This document shows, one piece after another, positions 47,579 through 57,534 of a stretch of 64,000 nucleotides of DNA; positions within the stretch are counted from its first letter, which is position 1, and each line of letters begins with the position of its first letter. The notes beneath the pieces were generated by a model, which was not told where the DNA came from, did no database searches, and was given only the letters and a program-made list of their open reading frames with translations. Both the position numbers and the translations under genes were made by a program. Source of the DNA: Microvirga terrae (GTDB lineage: Bacteria > Pseudomonadota > Alphaproteobacteria > Rhizobiales > Beijerinckiaceae); NCBI RefSeq assembly GCF_013307435.2, contig NZ_CP102845.1, forward strand, positions 1,116,001-1,180,000, read 5' to 3'.

Positions 47579-48364
47579 ATGACTTTGACATCCAGGACAG
47601 CCGTCGTGACCGGCTCGACCAGCGGCATCGGCCTCGCCATCGCCCGGGCCTTCGCAAAGGAAGGCGCCAACGTGGTCATCAACGGCTTCGGCGATGCGGA
47701 TGCCATCGAGAAGGAGCGGGCCGGCATCGAGAGCGAGTTCGGCGTCAGGGCAATCTATTCGGCGGCCGACATGTCGAAGCCGCACGAGATCGAGGAGATG
47801 ATCCGCCTCGCCGAGCGGACCTTCGGGGGCGTCGACATCCTGGTCAACAATGCGGGCATCCAGTTCGTCTCGCCGGTGGAAAATTTCCCGGTCGAGAAAT
47901 GGGACCAGATCATCGCGATCAATCTCTCGTCCGCGTTCCATGCCATCCGTGCCGCCGTGCCCGGCATGAAGGCGCGCAAATGGGGCCGCATCATCAACAC
48001 GGCCTCGGCCCATTCGCTCGTCGCCTCGCCGTTCAAGTCGGCCTATGTGGCGGCCAAGCACGGCATCGCGGGCCTCACCAAGACGGTGGCCCTCGAGGTG
48101 GCGACCGACGGCATCACGGTCAACTGCATCAGCCCCGGCTATGTCTGGACGCCGCTTGTCGAGAAGCAGATTCCCGACACTATGAAGGCGCGCAACATGA
48201 CCAAGGAGCAGGTGATCAACGACGTGCTCCTCGAAGCCCAGCCCACCAAGCAGTTCGTGGCCGTCGATCAGGTGGCGGCGCTCGCCGTGTTCCTGTGCTC
48301 GGACGCCGCGAGCCAGATGTCGGGCGCCAACCTGTCCATGGATGGCGGCTGGACGGCGAAGTAA
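47579..48364 (+). CDS. bdhA: 3-hydroxybutyrate dehydrogenase
   Basis: An NAD-dependent short-chain dehydrogenase that oxidises 3-hydroxybutyrate to acetoacetate in PHB turnover. 261 residues, cofactor loop TGSTSGIGLAIA, NNAG at about 90, catalytic Ser in NTASAHSLVAS and Tyr-x3-Lys in SAYVAAKHG. The BdhA-specific stretch CISPGYVWTPLVEKQIPD and the ending SGANLSMDGGWTAK are present. Divergent from pxpB. Confidence 0.94.
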   Translation: MTLTSRTAVVTGSTSGIGLAIARAFAKEGANVVINGFGDADAIEKERAGIESEFGVRAIYSAADMSKPHEIEEMIRLAERTFGGVDILVNNAGIQFVSPVENFPVEKWDQIIAINLSSAFHAIRAAVPGMKARKWGRIINTASAHSLVASPFKSAYVAAKHGIAGLTKTVALEVATDGITVNCISPGYVWTPLVEKQIPDTMKARNMTKEQVINDVLLEAQPTKQFVAVDQVAALAVFLCSDAASQMSGANLSMDGGWTAK

Positions 48365-48418
48365 GAGCTGCAACGCTATTGTGGGTGTTGCCTCGCACTG
48401 CCCGGTACAACCCTCTCA

Positions 48419-48507
48419 CGTCATCACCGGGCTTGTCCCGGTGATCCCACTTGTTTGAGACCCGCGCTTTTCCCATCGAGATGGCCGGCACGAAGCCGGC
48501 CATGACG
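48419..48507 (+). repeat. REP-like two-hairpin repeat
   Basis: CGTCATCACCGGGC...CCCGGTGATCCC, spacer, then ATGGCCGGCAC...GCCGGCCATGACG. Lies between the convergent bdhA and pip. Confidence 0.9.
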
Positions 48508-48553
48508 TGCGGAGGACGACGGGAGGGTTGCGTCGCGTCGGACGGCGTCCGCC

Positions 48554-49588
<1,035 letters not shown>

Positions 49589-49668
49589 CTAGCGCGTCGT
49601 TCAACTGTCATATAGTTTTGCAACTGGGGAACAAGGGCAAAAATGCCCAACCACATTGGAGGACGAGG

Positions 49669-50742
49669 ATGTTGACGAAACGCGCCGGCTTGAAGCTGGC
49701 TACGGCACTGGCCGCTCTCATGGTCGTCGGCTCGGCGCAGGCCGCCGAGAAGCTGCGGCTCCTGACCTGGGCCGATTACGTTCCGAAGGACGTGATGGAC
49801 CAGTTCACCAAGGAAACCGGCATCGAGGTCGAGGTTACGCTCTCGAACAACGAGGAGATGATCTCGAAGCTCCGCGCCACGCAGGGCGCCGGCTTCGATC
49901 TGGTCCAGCCCAGCCAGGACCGCATCGCCGGCCCTCAGGCGGAGTTCGGCATCTACAAGCCGCTCGACCTGTCCAAGCTCAAGTCGGATCAGTTCATCGC
50001 GTCCATGCTGGAAGCGACCAAGAAGAACACCACCGTCGAGGGCAAGGTCTACGGCGTTCCCCACATCTGGGGCACGGACGGTCTCATCGTGAACACCAAG
50101 GCGGCCCCGAAGGTCGCCGATTACAACGATCTCTGCGATCAGGCCCTGGCCGGCAAGACCAGCTTCCGCGCCAAGCGCCCGGCGCTCATCGCGTTCGCCT
50201 TCGCCAACGGCATGGACCCGTTCGCGTCCTATAACGACCCGAAGGCCTACACGGCCATGATGGACAAGGTCGGGGCCAAGCTCGCCGAGTGCACGAAGAG
50301 CGTGAAGTTCTTCTGGGACGGCAAGGACCAGCTCCTCAACGCCCTCCGGTCCGGCGAGGTGGTGGCCGCCATGGCCTGGGACACGGGCGGGTGGAAGCTC
50401 AACTCCGAGAACCAGGACATCAAGTTCATCGCGCCCAAGTCCGGCGCCCTGGGCTGGGTCGACACCTTCGCGATCCCGGCCAAGGGCCGCAACGACGACG
50501 CGGCCTACAAGTGGATCAACTTCAACATGAAGCCCGAGGTGGCCGCGAAGGTCGCGGCCTCGGCGGGCAACTTCACCGCGTCGAACGGCGCCGACAAGCT
50601 CATGCAGGGCAAGCTGAAGGACCAGTTCGCCGAGAGCTTCCCGAAGGCCGCCATCGACAACATCAAGTGGTATCCGGCGGTGCCGGCCGGCATCGAGGAG
50701 ATCGAGGGCAAGGTCCTCGACCGCCTGAAGGCCGGTTCGTAA
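49669..50742 (+). CDS. ABC transporter substrate-binding protein, PotD/PotF-like (polyamine type)
   Basis: 357 residues from the ATG at 49669, behind GGAGGACGAGG. A signal peptide (KLATALAALMVVGSAQAA) precedes a mature protein starting EKLRLLTWADYVPKDVMDQF, then GFDLVQPSQDRIAG and VPHIWGTDGLIVNT. This is the class that binds spermidine, putrescine or related compounds; the ligand is not certain. First gene of a four-gene transport operon. A large hairpin repeat separates it from the ATPase gene, which could favour higher expression of the binding protein. Confidence 0.88.
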   Translation: MLTKRAGLKLATALAALMVVGSAQAAEKLRLLTWADYVPKDVMDQFTKETGIEVEVTLSNNEEMISKLRATQGAGFDLVQPSQDRIAGPQAEFGIYKPLDLSKLKSDQFIASMLEATKKNTTVEGKVYGVPHIWGTDGLIVNTKAAPKVADYNDLCDQALAGKTSFRAKRPALIAFAFANGMDPFASYNDPKAYTAMMDKVGAKLAECTKSVKFFWDGKDQLLNALRSGEVVAAMAWDTGGWKLNSENQDIKFIAPKSGALGWVDTFAIPAKGRNDDAAYKWINFNMKPEVAAKVAASAGNFTASNGADKLMQGKLKDQFAESFPKAAIDNIKWYPAVPAGIEEIEGKVLDRLKAGS

Positions 50743-50778
50743 AAGCCCATCCTGGAGTATCATCATCCCCCGGCAGGC

Positions 50779-50889
50779 ATCGGATCCCAAAAGTGGACAC
50801 CACTTTTGGGATCCATCCGATGCTCGTTTCCAAAGCGCGTCGTTCGAGGCGGAAAGCCGGTCCCACGTTTCCGCCCGATGCGCTTGCCC
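50779..50889. repeat. Dispersed intergenic repeat, copy B, with a perfect 15-bp hairpin
   Basis: GGATCCCAAAAGTGG (50782-50796) and its exact complement (50100 plus 700 to 50814, that is 50800-50814) flank a 3-base loop. A second stem GGCGGAAA/TTTCCGCC lies at about 50849-50875. The whole unit aligns with 1281-1384. It sits between the binding-protein and ATPase genes of the transport operon and lacks a T-run. Confidence 0.8.
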
Positions 50890-50917
50890 GGGGGATGATC
50901 TTTTGCGCGGCAGCGTC

Positions 50918-52015
50918 ATGGCAGATTCAACCCATCCTGCAAACGATCTCGACATCGTCGGCGTCACCAAGCGCTTCGGCGGCCATGCGGCCGTCGACGA
51001 CGTGACGTTCGGCGTCGCCCCCGGCGAGTTCTTCTCGATCCTCGGGCCGTCCGGCTGCGGCAAGACCACCCTGATGCGCATGATCGCCGGGTTCGAGCAT
51101 CCGACGTCCGGGGACATCCGCATCCGCGGGCAGTCGATGATCGGCGTTCCGGCCAACCGGCGCCCGGTCAACATGGTGTTCCAGAGCCTCGCGCTCTTTC
51201 CGATGATGAGCGTGGGCGAGAACGTGGCCTATGGGCTCGTCTGCCGCGGCATGCCGCGCGAGGACGCGCGAGGACGCGCCGAGCGCATGCTGGAGCGCGT
51301 CGGCCTCAAGGGATTCGGCGGACGGCGTGTGACGGCCCTGTCCGGCGGCCAGCGGCAGCGCGTGGCCATCGCCCGCTGCCTCGTGCTCGAGCCCACCCTC
51401 GTGCTCCTCGACGAGCCTCTCGGGGCGCTCGATCTCAAGCTGCGCGAGCACATGAAGATCGAGCTGAAGCAGCTGCAGAGCACCTTCAACACCACCTTCG
51501 TGTACATCACGCACGACCAGTCGGAAGCGCTCGTCATGTCCGACCGCATCGCCGTGATGAACCAGGGGAAATTCGAGCAGGTGGGAAGCCCGCGCGAGCT
51601 CTACCACAACCCGGCCACGCCCTTCGTGGCGAGCTTCGTGGGCGAGACGAACCGCCTGCAGGGCGAGATCGTGTCGTCGTCGGACGGAACGGTCGCGCTG
51701 CAGCTGCCGTCCGGCACGGTGACGCAAGGAACGGGCCGCGTCCCGCAGGCCTCCGCCGTCGCCTTCGTGCGGCCGGAATCGATCGCGCTCGCTCCGAGCC
51801 AGCCGGCCTTGCGCGATCTCCCGAACCGCTTCGAGGGCCGGGTCTCGGCGGTGCTCTTCGACGGGGCCAATTCGAGCCTGCTCATCGACACCCTGGGCTT
51901 CGAGCAGCCGGTACGCGCCGTGCTGCCGCAGGCGGGCCCCCTGGCGGGGATCGAGGTCGGTGCGCCGATCCATGTGGGCTGGGCGGCGGACGCCATGAGG
52001 GTCTTTTCAGCATGA
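50918..52015 (+). CDS. ABC transporter ATP-binding protein, PotA-like
   Basis: 365 residues. Nucleotide-binding domain with Walker A LGPSGCGKTTLMRMIAG, signature LSGGQRQRVAIARCL, Walker B LVLLDEPLGALDLK and the H-loop ITHDQSEALVMSDRIAVM. It is followed by a TOBE domain (residues about 285-360) typical of polyamine and iron importers. The start is ATG 50918. Its stop overlaps the permease start (ATGA at 52012). Confidence 0.93.
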   Translation: MADSTHPANDLDIVGVTKRFGGHAAVDDVTFGVAPGEFFSILGPSGCGKTTLMRMIAGFEHPTSGDIRIRGQSMIGVPANRRPVNMVFQSLALFPMMSVGENVAYGLVCRGMPREDARGRAERMLERVGLKGFGGRRVTALSGGQRQRVAIARCLVLEPTLVLLDEPLGALDLKLREHMKIELKQLQSTFNTTFVYITHDQSEALVMSDRIAVMNQGKFEQVGSPRELYHNPATPFVASFVGETNRLQGEIVSSSDGTVALQLPSGTVTQGTGRVPQASAVAFVRPESIALAPSQPALRDLPNRFEGRVSAVLFDGANSSLLIDTLGFEQPVRAVLPQAGPLAGIEVGAPIHVGWAADAMRVFSA

Positions 52016-52881
52016 TGACGAAGCAGGCCTCGCGCCTCACGCTCTTCCTGCTGCTGGCGCCCGCGATCCTGTGGCTCGGGCTCCTCATCGTGCTGCCGCA
52101 CGTGGAGATCCTCGTCCTGTCGTTCAGCGAGCGGGTGGCCCCGCGGGTCTATGCCTTCGGGTTCGGGAACTATCTCGAGTTCTTCACCGAGCCGCTCTAC
52201 TGGCGCACCTTCGCGCGCACCGCCTTCATGTCGATCCTGGTCACGGCGCTCACCCTCGTGCTCGCCTTTCCGATCGCGCTCTACATCGCCCGGGTGGCGC
52301 GGGGACGCGTCAAGGCGATGCTGCTGCTGCTCTGCCTCCTGCCGTTCTGGGTGTCGGAGCTGGTGCGCACGCTCGGCTGGATGATGCTGCTGCGCGAGAC
52401 CGGCGTCATCTCCTATGCGCTGCGGGCCGTCGGCCTCGCCGACAAGCCGGTGGAGCTGCTCTACAACGACGGCGCCGTGATCCTCGGCCTCGTCTATGGC
52501 GGGCTGCTGTTCATGATCGTGCCGCTCGCCAATGCGCTGGAGAGCCTGGAGCCCGCCGTCGTCGAGGCGGGGTTCGATCTCGGCGGCAGCCGATGGACGG
52601 TGCTGCGCCGGATCGTCATCCCCCACGCGATGCCCGGCATCGTGGCGGGCTCGATCATCGTGTTCATGCTCACCGTGGGCAATTTCGCCACGCCGGTGCT
52701 GCTCGGCGGCAAGAACGGCCTGTGGTTCACCGAGCAGATCTACGCGCAGTTCATCACGCGCTTCAACTGGCCCCAGGGCGCGGCCTTCGGCATGCTGCTT
52801 CTGCTGCTCTCGTCAGCCATCGTGTGGCTGGGCCTGCGCCTCACCGGCCAGAGCCTCGGCTCCACCCTGAAGCAGGCGTGA
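52012..52881 (+). CDS. ABC transporter permease, PotB-like
   Basis: 289 residues with six predicted membrane helices. The EAA loop that contacts the ATPase reads VEAGFDLGGSRWTVLRRIVI. Inner-membrane half of the importer. It overlaps the ATPase gene by four bases and is followed after four bases by the second permease. Confidence 0.93.
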   Translation: MMTKQASRLTLFLLLAPAILWLGLLIVLPHVEILVLSFSERVAPRVYAFGFGNYLEFFTEPLYWRTFARTAFMSILVTALTLVLAFPIALYIARVARGRVKAMLLLLCLLPFWVSELVRTLGWMMLLRETGVISYALRAVGLADKPVELLYNDGAVILGLVYGGLLFMIVPLANALESLEPAVVEAGFDLGGSRWTVLRRIVIPHAMPGIVAGSIIVFMLTVGNFATPVLLGGKNGLWFTEQIYAQFITRFNWPQGAAFGMLLLLLSSAIVWLGLRLTGQSLGSTLKQA

Positions 52882-52885
52882 TCCC

Positions 52886-53725
52886 ATGAAGCGACCGTCC
52901 CTCGTCTGGAAGCTCTACATCGCGGCGTTCTACCTGTTCCTGTTCGCGCCGCTGCTGGTCGTGGCGATTTTCGCCTTCAACGCGAGCCCGTTTCCGTCGC
53001 CGCCCTGGCGCGGCTTCACGCTCGAATGGTTCACCGGCTCCGGGGCTGTCTTCGGCAAGCCGGGCGTGCTGGCCGATCCGATCTGGCTGAGCAGCATCGG
53101 CAACAGCTTCAGGGTCGCGATCCCGGTGGCGCTCCTCGCCGTTCTGCTGGGCACCGTCAACGCCTGGGTGCTGGAGCGGGCCGAGTTTCGCGGCAAGACC
53201 TTACTCGCCATGATGATGCTCTGGCCGCTCGTGATCCCGGGCGTGGTGCTCGGCATCTCGATCCTCGCCTTCTTCTCGCGCGTGGCGAACGGGCTTGAGG
53301 ATTTTTTCCAGACCGATCTCGATCTCCTGCGCCCCGGACTCCCGCTCGTGATCCTGGGGCAGCTCTCCTTCATCCTCACGATCGCGACGCTCATCATCGC
53401 GGCGCGCCTGCGCAAGTTCGACCGCTCGCTCGAGGAGGCCGCCTTCGATCTGGGCGCCAGCCGCGCCAGGGTGCTGCGCACGATCACGATGCCGTTCCTG
53501 AGCCCCGCGCTCATCGGCGCCGGGCTCGTGTCGCTGCTGATGTCGTTCGAGAACTTCAACACGACTCTGATGCTCGTCGGGTCCGAGCCGCCTTTGCCCA
53601 TCACCATGTACGGCCAGATGCGCGAGGGCGCGACGCCGGCGATCAACGCGGTGAGCCTGCTGCTGATGCTCGGCGTCGGCGGCATCGCGAGCATCTTCGC
53701 GCTCACGTCGAAGGCGGAGCGGTAA
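52886..53725 (+). CDS. ABC transporter permease, PotC-like
   Basis: 279 residues, six membrane helices, EAA loop EEAAFDLGASRARVLRTITM. Pairs with the preceding permease. Last gene of the operon; a REP-like repeat follows 11 bases later. Confidence 0.93.
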   Translation: MKRPSLVWKLYIAAFYLFLFAPLLVVAIFAFNASPFPSPPWRGFTLEWFTGSGAVFGKPGVLADPIWLSSIGNSFRVAIPVALLAVLLGTVNAWVLERAEFRGKTLLAMMMLWPLVIPGVVLGISILAFFSRVANGLEDFFQTDLDLLRPGLPLVILGQLSFILTIATLIIAARLRKFDRSLEEAAFDLGASRARVLRTITMPFLSPALIGAGLVSLLMSFENFNTTLMLVGSEPPLPITMYGQMREGATPAINAVSLLLMLGVGGIASIFALTSKAER

Positions 53726-53736
53726 GGGGCCGCCCA

Positions 53737-53825
53737 CGTCATCACCGGCCTTGTGCCGGTGATCCCGATCGGAAAGGTACACCGCTCTTCCAATCGGGAT
53801 GGCCGGGACAAGCCCGGCCATAACG
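53737..53825 (+). repeat. REP-like two-hairpin repeat (near-consensus copy)
   Basis: CGTCATCACCGGCC...CCGGTGATCCCGATCGG, spacer, CCAATCGGGATGGCCGGGAC...GCCCGGCCATAACG. Lies between two convergent transport operons. Confidence 0.92.
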
Positions 53826-53869
53826 GAGGAGGGAAGCGGATCGTCTCGGTAAGATAGGGGGCAGGGGCG

Positions 53870-54937
53870 CTACCGCCCCCAGGTGCGCTCCAGGACGTTC
53901 ACCCAGTTCTCGTAGCAGAGCTTGCGCAGGGTGGCCTCGTCATAGCCGTGGCGGCGCATGGCGTCCACGAGGCGGGGCAGGCCGCGCACGTCGCCGATCT
54001 CGGCCGGGATCGTCGCTCCGTCGAAATCCGAGCCCAGGCCCACGCCCTCGACGCCCACATGCTCGATCAGGTGATCCATGTGGCGGATCATCTCCTCGAG
54101 CGGCGTGTCGTCGTTGCGCTGGCCGTCGGGACGGATGAACGAGGTGGCGAAGTTCACGCCCACCATGCCGCGGCTCTCGCGGATGGCCGCGAGCTGCTTG
54201 TCCGTGAGGTTACGCGAGTGCTGGCAGATCTCCCAGGCATTGGAATGGGTGGCGACGAGCGGCGCGTCCGAGAGCCGGGCCACGTCCCAGAATCCCTTCT
54301 CGTTCAGGTGCGAGAGGTCGATCATGATCTTGAGCCGGTTGCAGGTGCGCACCAGGGCGAGCCCGCGATCGGTGAGGCCCGGACCCGTGTCGGGCGTCGA
54401 GGGATAGCTGAACGGCACCCCGTGGCCGAAGATGTTGGGGCGGCTCCAGACCGGCCCGATGGAGCGCAGGCCGCTCTCGTAGAGCACGTCGAGCAGATGC
54501 AGGTCCGGGTCGATGCCCTCCGCGCCCTCGATGTGCAGGATGGCCGCGAGCCTGCCGGCATCGATGCACTGGCGGATGTCGGCGGCGCTGCGGCAGATCT
54601 TCACCTCGCCCTTCGAGGCGCGCTCGATCCGGATGAGCAGCGAGGCCATGTGCACGGTGACCTGCTGGCTCGTCGCCAGGGAGAGCTGGGGCGGCAGGGG
54701 CACGTCGTAGCGGGACTGGGTCATCAAGGCGTCCACGTCCACACCGACGCTGTCGGACGGCACGTAAACGGCGAAGAACCCGCCAATGAGCCCGCCTTCC
54801 TTCATGCGCGGCCAGTCGAGATGCCCGATGTTGTCGCCTTCGAGAAAGGCCTGTTCCGGCTGGATCTTGCCGCGCATCAGGCGGAGGAGGACATCGTTGT
54901 GGCCGTCGAAGACCGGCATCAGGGGGGAGCGGGACAT
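53870..54937 (-). CDS. Membrane dipeptidase family protein (M19)
   Basis: 355 residues of the zinc dipeptidase family. Metal ligands are visible as DGHNDVLLRL (His-x-Asp) near the N-terminus, the bridging Glu in HIEGAEGID, MIDLSHLNEKGFWDV and ATHSNAWEI. The late GLGSDFDGATIP motif is also present. It is cytoplasmic here (no signal peptide). It starts 36 bases after the dipeptide-transporter ATPase gene on the same strand, so imported dipeptides are the likely substrates. Confidence 0.92.
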   Translation of the reverse strand: MSRSPLMPVFDGHNDVLLRLMRGKIQPEQAFLEGDNIGHLDWPRMKEGGLIGGFFAVYVPSDSVGVDVDALMTQSRYDVPLPPQLSLATSQQVTVHMASLLIRIERASKGEVKICRSAADIRQCIDAGRLAAILHIEGAEGIDPDLHLLDVLYESGLRSIGPVWSRPNIFGHGVPFSYPSTPDTGPGLTDRGLALVRTCNRLKIMIDLSHLNEKGFWDVARLSDAPLVATHSNAWEICQHSRNLTDKQLAAIRESRGMVGVNFATSFIRPDGQRNDDTPLEEMIRHMDHLIEHVGVEGVGLGSDFDGATIPAEIGDVRGLPRLVDAMRRHGYDEATLRKLCYENWVNVLERTWGR

Positions 54938-54973
54938 GGATTCGTGCCAAGCGGTTGGAAGTGAATGTCAGGG

Positions 54974-55765
54974 TCAGCCGGCCAGGGAGCGGGCCGGCTC
55001 TTTCGCGTCTCTCGTAAAACCCTGGCTCGCCTGGATCAGGGACTGGGTATACGCGTTCGAGGCCACCCCCGAGCGCAGGGCCGTGGATGTGGTCTCCTCG
55101 ACGGCCTCGCCGTGGCGCATGACGAGAAGACGTTCGCACAGATGGGCCACGACCGCGAGATCGTGGCTCACCAGGATATAGGTCAGCCCCATCTTGCGGC
55201 GCAGGTCGTCGAGCAGGTTCAGGATCTCCGCCTGCACGGAGGCGTCGAGTGCCGAGGTCGGCTCGTCGAGGAGCAGGACCTTCGGGCGCAGGATCAGCGC
55301 TCGCGCGATGGCGATGCGCTGGCGCTGCCCGCCGGAGAGCTGGTGCGGATAGCGGAACCGGAAGGAGGGGCCCAGGCCCACCTCGCGCAGAGCCTGCAGA
55401 ATGCGCGTCTCCGCGTCCTTTTCGCCGTGGATGGCGAGCGGTTCCGAGAGCGTGCGGTCGACCGTGTGGCGCGGGTGAAGCGACGCGTAGGGGTCCTGAA
55501 AGACCATCTGGACCGTGCGGTAGAACTCCTTGCCGCGCGGCGTGGTGACTTGCCGGCCCTCGACGAGGACGCGCCCGCTGGTGATCGGCGCCAGGCCGCA
55601 GATGGCGCGCAGGACTGTCGACTTGCCCGAGCCGGACTCGCCGACGAGCCCGTAGGCGGCGCCCGGCTCCACGTGGAAGCTCACGTCCTTGACCGCGTCG
55701 ACCCTGAGGCGGCCCGTGCCGAAGACGACTTGAAGATTCTGAATATCGAGCATCGGATCAGTCAC
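54974..55765 (-). CDS. Dipeptide/oligopeptide ABC transporter ATP-binding protein, DppF/OppF-like
   Basis: 263 residues: Walker A GLVGESGSGKSTVLRAI, signature LSGGQRQRIAIARALI, Walker B VLLLDEPTSALDASVQ, H-loop LVSHDLAVVAHLCERLLVM. The usual C-terminal oligopeptide tail is short (TALRSGVASNAYTQSL), lacking the Cys-rich iron-sulfur end of some homologues. The last of five transporter genes in the order A-B-C-D-F. Confidence 0.93.
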   Translation of the reverse strand: MTDPMLDIQNLQVVFGTGRLRVDAVKDVSFHVEPGAAYGLVGESGSGKSTVLRAICGLAPITSGRVLVEGRQVTTPRGKEFYRTVQMVFQDPYASLHPRHTVDRTLSEPLAIHGEKDAETRILQALREVGLGPSFRFRYPHQLSGGQRQRIAIARALILRPKVLLLDEPTSALDASVQAEILNLLDDLRRKMGLTYILVSHDLAVVAHLCERLLVMRHGEAVEETTSTALRSGVASNAYTQSLIQASQGFTRDAKEPARSLAG

Positions 55766-55768
55766 CGG

Positions 55769-56605
55769 TCACTGCGCCCAGGCGGGATCGCGGTTCAGGG
55801 TGGGGAGCGGACGAACGTCGTCCTTCAGGGTCGGCAGGCAGCGCATCAGCCCCTGCGTATAGGGGTGCTGCGCCTCGCGCAGGTTCTTCGCCTCGAGCTG
55901 CTCGACCACACGGCCGGCATACATCACCAGCACCCGGTCGCAGAAGGAGGAGACGAGCTTGAGGTCGTGCGAGATGAAGATCAGCCCCATGCCGCGCTCG
56001 GCGACGAGCTCGTCGAGGATGCGCAGCACCTCCATGGACACGGTCACGTCGAGGGCCGAGGTCGGCTCGTCGGCGATGAGCAGATCGGGATCGGTCACGA
56101 GCATCATGGCGATCATGGCGCGCTGGCCCATGCCGCCCGACACCTCGTGCGGGTAGAGGGAGAACACCCGGGCCGGATCGCGCATCTTCACGGCCTCCAG
56201 CATGGCGAGCGCCCGGTCGCGGGCCTCCCCACGGCCGGCCTTGGCGTGGGCCTGATAGGCCTCGATGATCTGCTCGCCGATGGTCATGACCGGGTTCAGC
56301 GAGTATTTCGGGTCCTGCATCACCATGCTGATGCGCCCGCCGCGCAGGGTGCGCAGGGTCCGCTTCGAGGCGGTGAGCAGGTCGATCCCGTCGAAGGCGA
56401 GGCGCTTGGCCGTGACCTCGCCCGGGGGAGGGGTCAACCCCAGGATGGCGCGGCCCGTCTGGGACTTGCCGGAGCCGGACTCGCCCACGATGCCGAGGCG
56501 TTCGCGGCCGAGCTGGAAGGACACGCCGCGCACCGCCTCCACGGTGCCGGTGCGCAGGTGGAAGCGGACGCGCAGGTCTTCGACGTCGAGAAGCGGCTTG
56601 GTCAT
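55769..56605 (-). CDS. Dipeptide/oligopeptide ABC transporter ATP-binding protein, DppD/OppD-like
   Basis: 278 residues from the ATG at 56605, which overlaps the stop of the permease gene (ATGA). Walker A GIVGESGSGKSQTGRAI (note Gln after Ser where Thr or Val is usual), signature VSGGMGQRAMIAMMLV, Walker B LLIADEPTSALDVTV, and the C-terminal peptide-transporter motif HPYTQGLMRCLP. The signature has GGMGQR rather than GGMRQR. An open frame further upstream is an artefact of the overlapping permease. Confidence 0.93.
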   Translation of the reverse strand: MTKPLLDVEDLRVRFHLRTGTVEAVRGVSFQLGRERLGIVGESGSGKSQTGRAILGLTPPPGEVTAKRLAFDGIDLLTASKRTLRTLRGGRISMVMQDPKYSLNPVMTIGEQIIEAYQAHAKAGRGEARDRALAMLEAVKMRDPARVFSLYPHEVSGGMGQRAMIAMMLVTDPDLLIADEPTSALDVTVSMEVLRILDELVAERGMGLIFISHDLKLVSSFCDRVLVMYAGRVVEQLEAKNLREAQHPYTQGLMRCLPTLKDDVRPLPTLNRDPAWAQ

Positions 56606-57534
56606 TTGGCGGCCTTCGGATCGAGAACGTCGCGCAGGCCGTCGCCGAGCAGGTTGAAGCCGAGGCTCACCACGAAGATGGCCAGGCCCGGCATGGCGGC
56701 GACCCACCATTGGTCGATGAGGTAGTTGCGGCCGGTGGCCACCATGGCGCCCCATTCCGGCATCGGTGGCTGCGCCCCGAGGCCGAGGAAGCCGAGGCCC
56801 GCCGCCGTCAGGATGATGCCCGCCATGTCGAGCGTCACGCGCACGATGAGCGAGGACAGGCAGAGCGGCACCACATGCCCTAAGATGATGCGCGGCGTCG
56901 AGGCGCCTTGCAGCTTCACGGCCGCGATGAAGTCGCTGTTGCGGATCATCAGGGTCTCGGCGCGCGCGATGCGGGCGTAAGGAGGCCAGGACGTGATCGC
57001 GATGGCGATGATGGCGTTCTCGATGCCGGGTCCCAGGGCGGCCACGAAGGCGAGGGCCAGGACGAGGCGCGGGAAGGCCAGGAAGATGTCGGTGATCCGC
57101 ATCAGCACCGTGTCGACCCAGCCGCCGAGATAGCCCGACACGGTGCCGACGAAGAGCCCGATGGGCGTTGCGATCAGGGCCACCAGCACCACGACGAACA
57201 GGGTGATGCGCGAGCCGTAGATGATGCGCGAGAAGATGTCGCGCGCCTGGTCGTCCGTGCCGAGCCAGAAAGTCTCGCTCGGCGGCAGCAGCCGCTGCGT
57301 GCGCAGGTCGCCGCCGGCGATGGGCGAATAAGGCGCGATGACGTCGGCGAAGAGCGCCACCAGGATCAGCAGGATCACGATGGCGAGGCCCACGACCGCG
57401 AGCGGGTTGCGGGTGAAGGCCCGCCAGCCGAGATAGAACCGGCCGAGGCGGGCCTGCCAGCGGGAATGCGGCTCGGCGGAGAGCAGCCAGGCCCGCCAGC
57501 CGTTCGGTTCGGAGAGAGCAGGGGAGCCGGCCAT
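56602..57534 (-). CDS. Dipeptide/oligopeptide ABC transporter permease, DppC/OppC-like
   Basis: 310 residues from the ATG at 57534 (ATGA overlap with the upstream permease). OppC N-terminal domain (RAFTRNPLAVVGLAIVILLI), the HWLGTDDQARDIFSR-type FWLGTDDQARDIFSRIIYGS block and five further membrane helices. The EAA-like loop is AAVKLQGASTPRIILGHVVP. Confidence 0.93.
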   Translation of the reverse strand: MAGSPALSEPNGWRAWLLSAEPHSRWQARLGRFYLGWRAFTRNPLAVVGLAIVILLILVALFADVIAPYSPIAGGDLRTQRLLPPSETFWLGTDDQARDIFSRIIYGSRITLFVVVLVALIATPIGLFVGTVSGYLGGWVDTVLMRITDIFLAFPRLVLALAFVAALGPGIENAIIAIAITSWPPYARIARAETLMIRNSDFIAAVKLQGASTPRIILGHVVPLCLSSLIVRVTLDMAGIILTAAGLGFLGLGAQPPMPEWGAMVATGRNYLIDQWWVAAMPGLAIFVVSLGFNLLGDGLRDVLDPKAAK

